Below, in pieces: positions 1-4,639 of a DNA stretch of 5,382 bases. Position 1 is the stretch's first letter. Each line of letters opens with the position of its first letter. The notes beneath the pieces are model-generated. The model saw only the letters and a list, made by a program, of their open reading frames with translations, was not told the DNA's origin and made no database searches. The stretch comes from an uncultured Methanobrevibacter sp. (lineage in GTDB: Archaea > Methanobacteriota > Methanobacteria > Methanobacteriales > Methanobacteriaceae). Position numbers and translations under genes: made by a program. The DNA is taken from positions 1 to 5,382 of the forward strand of contig CACZPT010000059.1 of NCBI GenBank assembly GCA_902783085.1, written 5' to 3'.

Positions 1-65
1 GTGTCTGCTCCTCCATAGGAACACCAGTTGCAACAAAACATTACAATTTTTACATCATCAGCCAT
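1..65 (-). CDS. mvhD: MvhD, F420-non-reducing hydrogenase iron-sulfur subunit (N-terminal 21 codons only)
   Basis: Only the start of the gene is in the window; it runs off the left edge. The ATG at 65 opens a peptide containing FCCNWCSYGGAD, the highly conserved N-terminal cysteine motif of MvhD/HdrA-associated delta subunits. In this family the small [2Fe-2S] protein passes electrons from the MvhAG hydrogenase to heterodisulfide reductase HdrABC in the cytoplasm, supporting flavin-based electron bifurcation at the last step of methanogenesis. The position matching selenocysteine in some methanogens cannot be judged from this fragment, but every codon seen here is a standard sense codon. A strong ribosome binding site supports the start. 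In Methanobacteriales mvhD is normally the first gene of mvhDGAB, so the rest of that operon probably lies to the left; this is an inference. Confidence 0.88.
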   Translation of the reverse strand, partial: MADDVKIVMFCCNWCSYGGAD

Positions 66-70
66 AGAGT

Positions 71-82
71 TTTTCCTCCTCT
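71..82 (-). promoter_or_regulatory. Ribosome binding site of mvhD
   Basis: Read on the minus strand the sequence is AGAGGAGGAAAA. The GGAGG core (75-79) lies 9 nt before the ATG at 65 and matches the archaeal anti-Shine-Dalgarno sequence well, fixing the start codon. Confidence 0.85.
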
Positions 83-210
83 ATCAATATTTTTTTATTT
101 TTTCGGTTTTAGAAAATAATTCATTTCCCAAAACAAATTTTAGAATTTTTTAAAAAATTTTAAAATCTTCTTTTAAGACATAGTCTTTAGGTATGCCTTA
201 ATTCACAATT

Positions 211-251
211 TTATGTACTTAATGAGCTAGCTCAGCATAACATTATGTACT
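211..251. repeat. 9-bp direct repeat flanking a 12-bp palindrome (possible regulator site)
   Basis: TTATGTACT occurs at 211-219 and again at 243-251, 32 bp apart start to start (about three helical turns). Between them, at 223-234, lies the perfect palindrome TGAGCTAGCTCA, whose G+C content stands out in an otherwise A/T-rich region. If the mvhD promoter is at 276-283, the right-hand repeat sits at the expected transcription start and the rest lies in the leader, where a bound protein could block transcription. No regulator is identified; an operator role is an inference. Confidence 0.4.
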
Positions 252-275
252 GATTAATATATTTCATTAATAATT

Positions 276-283
276 AATATAAA
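276..283 (-). promoter_or_regulatory. Candidate TATA box for mvhD
   Basis: On the minus strand the sequence reads AGTAACC followed by TTTATATT, a plausible BRE and TATA element. Transcription would start near 250, giving a leader of about 185 nt, which is long for an archaeal mRNA. The A-rich run nearer the gene (about 90-105) is too close to the ATG to serve as the TATA box of a message that carries the strong ribosome binding site. Confidence 0.35.
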
Positions 284-303
284 GGTTACTTAGAAAAAAA
301 AGC

Positions 304-320
304 CAAAAGGTTTATATACT
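304..320 (+). promoter_or_regulatory. BRE/TATA promoter for the Rpn gene
   Basis: CAAAAGGTTTATATACT is a close match to the archaeal arrangement of an A-rich BRE followed by TTTATATA (311-318). Transcription would start around 338-344, leaving a leader of about 140 nt to the ATG at 484. A second, weaker element (GTATAAAAA, 371-379) could give a start near 400. Confidence 0.55.
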
Positions 321-483
321 ATGAAACAAATTTTGAAATATTGATTTCAACAAATATTAATTATAATCACGTATAAAAATTTATCCACTATTATTTTTTA
401 ATAATACAGGAAAAAAATTGTTTAAATATAAATCAAAAAATTTATATCAATTTAAATTAAATTTAAAGTATAAATTAAAACGG

Positions 484-1356
484 ATGGAATTTTCTATGAA
501 ATTTCATGAAGATATGATATTCAAAAGAAATGGGCAAAAATATGGTCAAGAATTAATCAATATCCTAAACATTAAAGGAAAAATCATTAAAGTTCACCAA
601 ACAGAATATGGCATCATAGATCCTAAAATGTACAAGCCTGATTTAGTTTTTGAACTAGAAGACAGAATAATAATACTTGAATTTCAAAGCTCATATATCG
701 ACATAAAAGATGAAAAAAGATTTAGATTCTACAGCGCACTACTAGACCAAATCAAAAACAAATCAAACAAATACATAGAAGTACATGTCATGAGTACCAT
801 CGAAAAAGAAAAAAGAAAATGTTACAAAATAAGTGAAGAATCAAGATTTCCAATATATATTCATTCATTGAAAAATCTTGATGGAGATGAATTTTTAAAT
901 ACAATGAAAACTAAAATAAAAAACAACCAAAAGTTAACCAAAAAAGAATTACTTCTTATAAGCTTATTATGCTTTATGAGTTCCAAAACCAACACCGAAC
1001 AAACAATACTAAACTCCGCCAAAACCATAACAGACATAAAAAACTTAAATGATGACATTGGACAATTCACAAAAGGAGTAATCTTAATGCTATGCGATAA
1101 ATTTGTAAAAGACGAACTGATAAATACAAAAATATCAAATTTAGTAGGTGGAAACATGAAAATAATAGAAGACTACGCACAAAGAGTAGCAGACAAAAAA
1201 GCAGAAGAAACAAGAATAAAAACAAGAAAAGAAACGAAAAAAGAGACAATAAAAGAATTCATAACTAAACTAAATAAAAATGGACTCAAAACAAAAGAAA
1301 TCGCAAAATACCTAGAACTAAACGAAGAATACGTAATAAAAACACTAAATCAATAA
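484..1356 (+). CDS. Rpn/YhgA-like PD-(D/E)XK nuclease-family protein
   Basis: The protein resembles the Rpn (recombination-promoting nuclease, YhgA/PDDEXK transposase-related) family, whose members cut DNA and in enteric bacteria act as toxic anti-phage proteins. Counting from the ATG at 484 (290 aa), the N-terminal domain carries the nuclease core KPDLVFELED...IIILEFQSS: candidate metal ligands D53 and E66 with Q68 in the E-x-Q form usual for this family, followed by a basic/aromatic segment (KRFRFYSALLDQ). A helical middle region leads into a K/E/R-rich linker and a C-terminal helix-turn-helix-like tail (GLKTKEIAKYLELNEEYV). The start is uncertain: the frame is open back to a TTG at 418, and ATGs occur at 484 and 496; none has a clear ribosome binding site. 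I prefer 484 because the extra 22 residues are low-complexity K/Y/L and TTG starts are rare. Isoleucine is mostly ATA here while neighbours prefer ATT, and the gene opposes its flanking operons; both fit acquired DNA. Its target and role are not shown by the sequence. Confidence 0.78.
   Translation: MEFSMKFHEDMIFKRNGQKYGQELINILNIKGKIIKVHQTEYGIIDPKMYKPDLVFELEDRIIILEFQSSYIDIKDEKRFRFYSALLDQIKNKSNKYIEVHVMSTIEKEKRKCYKISEESRFPIYIHSLKNLDGDEFLNTMKTKIKNNQKLTKKELLLISLLCFMSSKTNTEQTILNSAKTITDIKNLNDDIGQFTKGVILMLCDKFVKDELINTKISNLVGGNMKIIEDYAQRVADKKAEETRIKTRKETKKETIKEFITKLNKNGLKTKEIAKYLELNEEYVIKTLNQ
1146..1356 (+). CDS. Possible internal small protein (RpnS-like C-terminal product) with its own ribosome binding site
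   Basis: Within the Rpn gene, in the same frame, AGGTGG (1146-1151) lies 4 nt before an ATG at 1156, a better ribosome binding site than any at the full-length start. Initiation there would give a 66-aa protein consisting of the charged linker and the helix-turn-helix-like tail. In enterobacterial rpn genes such an internal start yields RpnS, which binds and inhibits the long nuclease; the same architecture is inferred here by analogy. The feature span includes the ribosome binding site. The same Met-Lys-Ile-Ile-Glu-Asp start is conserved in the downstream duplicate. Chance occurrence of AGGTGG before a Met codon is the alternative. Confidence 0.35.
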
Positions 1357-1560
1357 AACCAAACACCACCATCACCACAAACCACCAAAAAAACCCAACC
1401 AAAAAAGATGAAAAACATGAAAATAATAGAAGACTACGCACAAAGAGCAGCAGACAAAAAAGCAGAAAAAACAAGAAAAAAATTCATAACTAAACTAAAT
1501 AAAAACGGACTCAAAACAAAAGAAATTGCAAAATACCTAGAACTAAACGAAGAATATGTA
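1152..1560 (+). repeat. Tandem in-frame duplication of the 3' end of the Rpn gene
   Basis: Two blocks are repeated. Block A, 1152-1206, matches 1413-1467 with one difference (Val to Ala). Block B, 1256-1335, matches 1481-1560 with three differences, each a silent third-position transition (Asn, Ile, Tyr codons). Between the blocks the second copy is 36 nt (12 codons) shorter, removing part of a K/E/T/R repeat-rich linker and keeping frame. Downstream of block B the copies diverge completely. The high identity indicates a recent duplication or ongoing conversion. Confidence 0.93.
1357..1407 (+). other. A/C-rich spacer between the two Rpn tails, open in frame
   Basis: This 51-nt spacer has a single T and, apart from its last base, no G. 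It is exactly 17 codons long and keeps the reading frame from the Rpn TAA stop (1354-1356) to the ATG of the downstream copy. Translated it would be a Pro/Thr/Gln/Lys linker (NQTPPSPQTTKKTQPKK). It lacks a TATA element or a ribosome binding site, so it does not look like an ordinary promoter or leader. It may be an unstructured reinitiation spacer or a former interdomain linker cut off by a new stop codon. Confidence 0.5.
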
Positions 1561-1605
1561 AAAAAGATAGTTTTGAATACACAACTCCAAGACCATAAAA
1601 GATAA
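1408..1605 (+). CDS. Short ORF duplicating the Rpn C-terminal tail (stand-alone antitoxin-like protein or gene fragment)
   Basis: This is a 65-aa ORF (62 aa from the second ATG at 1417) made of the Rpn linker and helix-turn-helix-like tail, with its own 14-residue C-terminal end KKIVLNTQLQDHKR. Its second Met corresponds exactly to the internal Met at 1156 of the long gene. No ribosome binding site or promoter is visible directly in front, so expression would depend on readthrough, reinitiation after the TAA at 1354, or a transcript from the upstream promoter. Three of the four substitutions against the first copy are silent, which hints that the peptide is maintained. Alternatives are the remnant of a second tandem Rpn gene whose nuclease part was deleted, or the detached end of one longer protein (about 373 aa from 484) broken by a point mutation to TAA. 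Confidence 0.42.
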   Translation: MKNMKIIEDYAQRAADKKAEKTRKKFITKLNKNGLKTKEIAKYLELNEEYVKKIVLNTQLQDHKR

Positions 1606-1642
1606 CATTAAAAAATGAAACAATGAACAGATTAGATAACAA

Positions 1643-1657
1643 ATTTAAAAAAAAAGA
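1643..1657 (-). terminator. Oligo-T terminator of the suf operon
   Basis: The minus strand carries nine consecutive T (1655-1647) after the sufB stop codon at 1672, followed by AAATTT. Archaeal RNA polymerase terminates on such T-runs without needing a hairpin. No equivalent T-run is seen on the plus strand after the Rpn tail ORF, so transcripts from that side may run into the 3' end of sufB as antisense. Confidence 0.65.
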
Positions 1658-1671
1658 ATTGTAAAAGGGAA

Positions 1672-2931
1672 TTACATCCCTTCAACACTCATGTCAATCA
1701 TCATTTGAGTCTGCTGGGCTAATTCATCAGGAAGACCAGTAATATCCATGTTTAAAAATCCTCTAACAATCATAGATTCTGCATCTTCTTCTTTAATTCC
1801 CCTTGATGTCAAATAATTAATTTCATCTTCTGAAATTTTACCGACAGCAGCTTCATGAGACATTTCAAGGTTAGCTGAGCTTGCTTCAAGCTCCGGAACA
1901 GCATAAATTAAACTGTCATCGGACAATACTAAACCATGACATTCAAGATGCCCTTTAACATCAGGAACGGTACCTGACAAATGTCCTCTTGAATAAATTC
2001 TAGATTCATCTTGAGATACTGCTCTTGAAATAACTTCACCTCTAGCACTAGGAGCATTAAGAAGAACCCTGGAACCAACATCAATAATAGAATCTTTTTT
2101 ACCACCCTGAATAGATTGGAAAATAGCTCTTGAATTAGCTCCATCACAATAAGCAGTAGGATAAGACTGTAATGTTGAAACAGGACTAGTTAAAATATAA
2201 TTATTAATATAAGTTGAATTATCCATTAATTTAACACCAGTTCTTGGACGTACTTCCACTTGTTCAGCCCAATTATGAACCATTGTGAAAGTAATTTTAG
2301 AACCTGGTTTTAAATACATTTCTGATACACCAACATGCATTGCTGAAGCTATATCATCTCCAGTTGCACAACCAGTAATTAAATGGAGTTCTGAGTTTTC
2401 CTCAGCAATAATAACATTATGTGCAGTTTGCATAACAGCTTCATCACCAATGAACATACAAGCTTGAACCGGCATTACTTCTTTAGTTCCTGGAAGTGAA
2501 CGAACAAAATAACCACTTGTTACACCAGATTCTTTTTCTCTTAAAGCAGTTTTAGCAGTGTATTTATCAGCGTCTGGTTTTACAACTTTCCAAAGATAAT
2601 CTTCTAACCATTTATATTTATCAAGTGCAACAGCCATATTCATAACTTCAACAGAATCAGATATTGAGTTATTGGTAAATACATTAGTTTGATCTATTTG
2701 TAAAAATGATCCTGAACGATTGGTTTCTTCAGTATCAACACCTACTTTCAATAAAGTATCTTTAGTAGACTTACTAACATCATCCAAATCATCCAATAAA
2801 TCTAAAGCATTAACAGCTTCATCTGTAAAGTTTTCTATTGTAACATCTGCCCCAATAGCAGCTTTTTTATCTTTTGCCCTTTCCGCATCTTCATAAACAT
2901 TGCGCACACTCAACACATCCATTAAAACCAT
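1672..2931 (-). CDS. sufB: SufB/SufD-family Fe-S cluster scaffold subunit
   Basis: Scaffold protein of the SUF iron-sulfur assembly machinery, working with the ATPase SufC in the cytoplasm to build clusters and hand them to apoproteins. Length is 419 aa. The N-terminal ~90 residues are helical and acidic; the beta-helix core follows, with the family segment NWAEQVEVRPRTGV (220-233). The C-terminal signature is intact: HLECHGLVL with C331, the counterpart of the conserved SufB cysteine, PELEA (346-350), SHEAAVGKI (358-366) and YLTSRG (373-378). It is shorter than bacterial SufB, as is usual for archaeal SufBC systems, and no second SufD-like gene is present, so a SufB2C2 complex is likely (inference). 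The start lies inside sufC: ATGs at 2931 and 2922 are possible and neither has a clear ribosome binding site, which suggests translation coupled to sufC. Confidence 0.9.
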   Translation of the reverse strand: MVLMDVLSVRNVYEDAERAKDKKAAIGADVTIENFTDEAVNALDLLDDLDDVSKSTKDTLLKVGVDTEETNRSGSFLQIDQTNVFTNNSISDSVEVMNMAVALDKYKWLEDYLWKVVKPDADKYTAKTALREKESGVTSGYFVRSLPGTKEVMPVQACMFIGDEAVMQTAHNVIIAEENSELHLITGCATGDDIASAMHVGVSEMYLKPGSKITFTMVHNWAEQVEVRPRTGVKLMDNSTYINNYILTSPVSTLQSYPTAYCDGANSRAIFQSIQGGKKDSIIDVGSRVLLNAPSARGEVISRAVSQDESRIYSRGHLSGTVPDVKGHLECHGLVLSDDSLIYAVPELEASSANLEMSHEAAVGKISEDEINYLTSRGIKEEDAESMIVRGFLNMDITGLPDELAQQTQMMIDMSVEGM

Positions 2932-3646
2932 TTTTTCTAATATCTTCGAGAATTTCAGTAGGATTTCCAGAACAGGAAATTACACCATTCATTAATACAT
3001 GTGCTTTATCAGCACTTACAAAGTTTAAAATGTAACCTAAATGAGTAATTAAAAGTCCGCTTCTCACTCTACTTCTTTGTGGTTTATCTTTATCAAGTAA
3101 AGTACCAATTTCTGAAGCTAACAATTCAACATTTTCAATATCCACACCAGAATCTGGTTCATCAAACATTGTGAAATCGGGCATTTGAGCTAAAAGTTGT
3201 AATATTTCAGATCTTTTAACTTCACCACCAGAAAATCCGAAGTTAACATCACGGTCCAAGAATTCATCACTAAATTTAAGTTGGCTAGCTAATTCTTTCA
3301 TTCTAGGATTTAATTCTTCGTCGATATCTTGATTAGATTCTATTTTAAGTAAATCTCTTACAGATACTCCCCTAATAGAAGGAGGGGACTGGAAACTTAC
3401 TCCAATTCCTAATTGAACTCTTTCAGCTGTAGTGAGATTTGTGATGTCTTTGCCTTTAAATTTAATAGATCCATTTACAACTTTATATTGTGGGAAACCT
3501 AGTATAGTTAAGAATAAAGTACTTTTACCAGCACCATTTGGTCCTAAAAGAACATGAGTTTCACCTTCCTCTATAGAAAGATTAATATCATGCAAAATCC
3601 TTTTTCCTGAGACCTCAACAGCCAAATTTTCAATTTCAAGTAGCAT
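2891..3646 (-). CDS. sufC: SufC, ATPase subunit of the Fe-S cluster assembly complex
   Basis: ABC-type ATPase without membrane segments that powers conformational change in the SufB scaffold. All nucleotide-binding motifs are present in the 251-aa protein: Walker A GPNGAGKST (35-43), Q-loop Q86 in GVSFQSPP, signature FSGGEVKRSE (138-147), Walker B FTMFDEPDSGVD (158-169, with D162 and catalytic E163) and H-loop H202 in LLITH. The DEPDSGVD sequence is typical of SufC rather than of transport ATPases. The C-terminus ends in GCVECAQCL, a CxxCxxC array (C244, C247, C250) absent from bacterial SufC as I know it. The last 41 nt also encode the start of sufB in another frame. AGGTGAT just upstream fixes the ATG at 3646. 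Confidence 0.94.
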   Translation of the reverse strand: MLLEIENLAVEVSGKRILHDINLSIEEGETHVLLGPNGAGKSTLFLTILGFPQYKVVNGSIKFKGKDITNLTTAERVQLGIGVSFQSPPSIRGVSVRDLLKIESNQDIDEELNPRMKELASQLKFSDEFLDRDVNFGFSGGEVKRSEILQLLAQMPDFTMFDEPDSGVDIENVELLASEIGTLLDKDKPQRSRVRSGLLITHLGYILNFVSADKAHVLMNGVISCSGNPTEILEDIRKNGFNGCVECAQCL

Positions 3647-3649
3647 AAA

Positions 3650-3656
3650 ATCACCT
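3650..3656 (-). promoter_or_regulatory. Ribosome binding site of sufC
   Basis: Minus strand AGGTGAT, 3 nt before the ATG at 3646, is complementary to the 16S rRNA 3' end (canonical GGAGGTGAT) and settles the start of sufC. Confidence 0.85.
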
Positions 3657-3657
3657 A

Positions 3658-3676
3658 ATATTAATAGTATTAATAT
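3658..3676. promoter_or_regulatory. Inverted repeat at the predicted sufC transcription start (possible operator)
   Basis: ATATTAAT-AGT-ATTAATAT is a perfect inverted repeat with 8-bp arms and a 3-bp spacer. It lies between the suf TATA box and the ribosome binding site, over the predicted transcription start near 3673, a position where a bound dimer would block initiation. Because the arms are A/T only, chance is a real alternative in this genome. No regulator is assigned. Confidence 0.4.
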
Positions 3677-3694
3677 AAAAAATTTAGAAAAATA

Positions 3695-3706
3695 GTATAT
3701 AACCGA
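3695..3706 (-). promoter_or_regulatory. Promoter of the sufCB operon
   Basis: On the minus strand TCGG precedes TTATATAC (3702-3695), a BRE/TATA-like element, predicting transcription from about 3673 and a short leader of about 27 nt that includes the ribosome binding site. It begins within a few bases of the PRC-barrel gene's stop codon, so sufCB can be transcribed on its own. T-runs at 3692-3688 and 3682-3677 may also act as weak terminators for the upstream gene. Confidence 0.55.
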
Positions 3707-3708
3707 AA

Positions 3709-3975
3709 TTATTCAGTTACAATAATAAATTCGCCAACTTTTTCAACCTTAGCAAAAGGAACTAATAATAAGTCACCATTCCTTTTAGCACCTTTAACAT
3801 GGATATTACGATCAGATTCTACACGAATAGCAATATCAACAATTTTACCAGTTTTTTCATTGACGATTAATTCATCCAAAACACCAAGAATACGAGCATT
3901 ATTAGTAGCTACTTGGTAGTTTTTAATTTCACTCCATAATTTTTCTTCCCTTTTAGGAACTTGTTTATTTTCCAT
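3709..3975 (-). CDS. Small PRC-barrel domain protein
   Basis: A cytosolic 88-aa protein whose residues from about 19 to 88 form a single PRC-barrel-like domain, with the family pattern of a modified-residue start (ARILGVLDELIVNEKTGKIVDIAI), a short loop and a closing strand pair (LLLVPFAKVEKVGEFIIVTE). PRC barrels occur in photosystem reaction-centre H subunit, RimM and many small archaeal proteins; they mediate protein or RNA contacts, and the partner here is unknown. The frame is open to a GTG at 3984, but that GTG is part of the ribosome binding site AGGTGAT (3986-3980), so ATG 3975 is the start. It sits between cobY and sufC, with its own candidate promoter, and has no membrane or signal segment. 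Confidence 0.82.
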   Translation of the reverse strand: MENKQVPKREEKLWSEIKNYQVATNNARILGVLDELIVNEKTGKIVDIAIRVESDRNIHVKGAKRNGDLLLVPFAKVEKVGEFIIVTE

Positions 3976-3979
3976 TAAA

Positions 3980-3986
3980 ATCACCT
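3980..3986 (-). promoter_or_regulatory. Ribosome binding site deciding the PRC-barrel start
   Basis: Minus strand AGGTGAT, 4 nt before ATG 3975. It contains the GTG at 3984 that would otherwise be read as an earlier start. Confidence 0.82.
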
Positions 3987-4006
3987 GATAAAAATATTAA
4001 ATATTT

Positions 4007-4020
4007 AATTATATATAACT
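4007..4020 (-). promoter_or_regulatory. Candidate promoter of the PRC-barrel gene
   Basis: Minus strand AGTTATATATAATT, with a TATA box at 4018-4011, predicts transcription from about 3989 and a leader of roughly 14 nt carrying the ribosome binding site. A 12-bp A/T-only palindrome TTAAATATTTAA (3997-4008) lies between the TATA box and the start. The surrounding sequence is so A/T-rich that the exact box is uncertain. Confidence 0.45.
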
Positions 4021-4038
4021 TATATGTATTCATTATAT

Positions 4039-4629
4039 TTAAAAGTATAATTTATTAGCTACACTAGCATCTTGAAGAGTATTAATATTAAAAGCCAAAT
4101 CCTGTTTTTTAACAACAAGTTGAGTTTCATCCTGAATATCGTTGACACTTTTTAAAATATTTACACCAACAGGAACAAGACCTTCAAATTCATATTCATA
4201 CTTCAAACCTAAATCCTCAAAAATACTTACAGGAATCAAAGTAGATAAAGCATCTTTATCTGATTTTAAATAGGAATTTATTATAAAATCAATGCAATCC
4301 CCACTAATAAATGGTAAATCAGCATTAATAAAAAGTAAAATATCATCCTTTGATTTAGATTCAAAATAATCTAATATAAAGGATAAATCATTTAAAAAAT
4401 CAACCCCCTGAGTGTTTAAAATATCAAAATTAAACTTCTTAACATACTCAACCGTATTAGGAGTATGGGGGCTAGTCGCAATAACTATTTTCTCAACAAA
4501 TTTAGATGAAGATAAATTGTCAAGCACATATTTAATTAAAGGCTTATTATGTAATTTAAAAAGAGGTTTTTCAACTGGAGTTTTAAGGCGTGTTCCTCTA
4601 CCCCCAGCCATAACAATTGAATAAATCAT
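4039..4629 (-). CDS. cobY: CobY, GTP:adenosylcobinamide-phosphate guanylyltransferase
   Basis: Archaeal, non-orthologous replacement of bacterial CobU: it transfers GMP from GTP to adenosylcobinamide phosphate to give adenosylcobinamide-GDP in the late nucleotide-loop steps of corrinoid (B12) synthesis, in the cytoplasm. Corrinoids are needed by the methyltransferase Mtr. The 196-aa protein opens with the nucleotidyltransferase loop MAGGRGTR (7-14) and VEKPL (19-23), then ATSPHTPNTVEY (51-62), a metal-binding-type aspartate in INADLPF (D104), and the CobY-specific GLVPVGVN (150-157) and FNINT (180-184). These closely parallel the M. jannaschii enzyme as I remember it. The frame is open to a GTG at 4656 overlapping the upstream gene; I choose ATG 4629 because it places the glycine loop at the usual distance from the N-terminus. 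It lies 10 nt after the upstream stop codon, hence co-transcribed. It has no clear ribosome binding site, suggesting coupling. Confidence 0.9.
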   Translation of the reverse strand: MIYSIVMAGGRGTRLKTPVEKPLFKLHNKPLIKYVLDNLSSSKFVEKIVIATSPHTPNTVEYVKKFNFDILNTQGVDFLNDLSFILDYFESKSKDDILLFINADLPFISGDCIDFIINSYLKSDKDALSTLIPVSIFEDLGLKYEYEFEGLVPVGVNILKSVNDIQDETQLVVKKQDLAFNINTLQDASVANKLYF

Positions 4630-4639
4630 GCAAAAACCG

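Larger units (their letters stand above)
66..483. other. AT-rich intergenic region between mvhD and the divergent Rpn gene
   Basis: This stretch of about 420 bases holds no gene I can support. It contains two opposed candidate promoters (TATA-like boxes at 276-283 on minus and 311-318 on plus), a second weaker TATA-like element on the plus strand (GTATAAAAA, 371-379), a 12-bp perfect palindrome at 223-234, a 9-bp direct repeat around it, a small inverted repeat AAGAC-ATA-GTCTT (175-187) and an AT-only palindrome (144-159). I found no tRNA-like or box C/D-like structure by eye. The region 418-483 is open in the Rpn frame from a TTG codon, but I regard it as leader. Confidence 0.6.

Noticed and set aside
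144..159. AT-only palindrome AATTTTTTAAAAAATT as a terminator or operator
   Set aside because: Such sequences are expected by chance in this A/T-rich intergenic region, and it does not follow the end of any gene.
418..483. Extension of the Rpn protein to a TTG start at 418
   Set aside because: The extra 22 residues are low-complexity Lys/Tyr/Leu, TTG is a rare start, and only a weak AGG precedes it; ATG 484 or 496 fits the family better, though I cannot exclude 418.
861..1157. Minus-strand open frame within the Rpn gene
   Set aside because: It is the complement of the well-supported nuclease gene, rich in Phe/Ser/Leu as expected from antisense of a Lys-rich protein, with no promoter or ribosome binding site.
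1067..1474. Minus-strand open frames (1067-1249 and 1286-1474) encoding Leu/Phe-rich peptides resembling membrane proteins
   Set aside because: They are antisense of A-rich Rpn linker and spacer sequence; the hydrophobicity comes from reading AAA/GAA runs backwards, and they repeat only because the plus-strand sequence does.
1152..1560. CRISPR array or insertion-sequence ends
   Set aside because: There are only two repeat copies, they are coding and differ in length, and no terminal inverted repeats or target-site duplications are visible.
1929..2147. Second minus-strand frame inside sufB
   Set aside because: It lies entirely within the conserved sufB coding sequence in another frame, with no recognisable motif.
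2285..2467. Plus-strand open frame opposite sufB
   Set aside because: Antisense shadow of sufB without start signals or family resemblance.
3976..3984. GTG start at 3984 for the PRC-barrel protein
   Set aside because: The GTG is the centre of the AGGTGAT ribosome binding site for the ATG at 3975.
4412..4624. Plus-strand open frame opposite cobY
   Set aside because: Complement of the conserved CobY N-terminal half; no ribosome binding site or motif.
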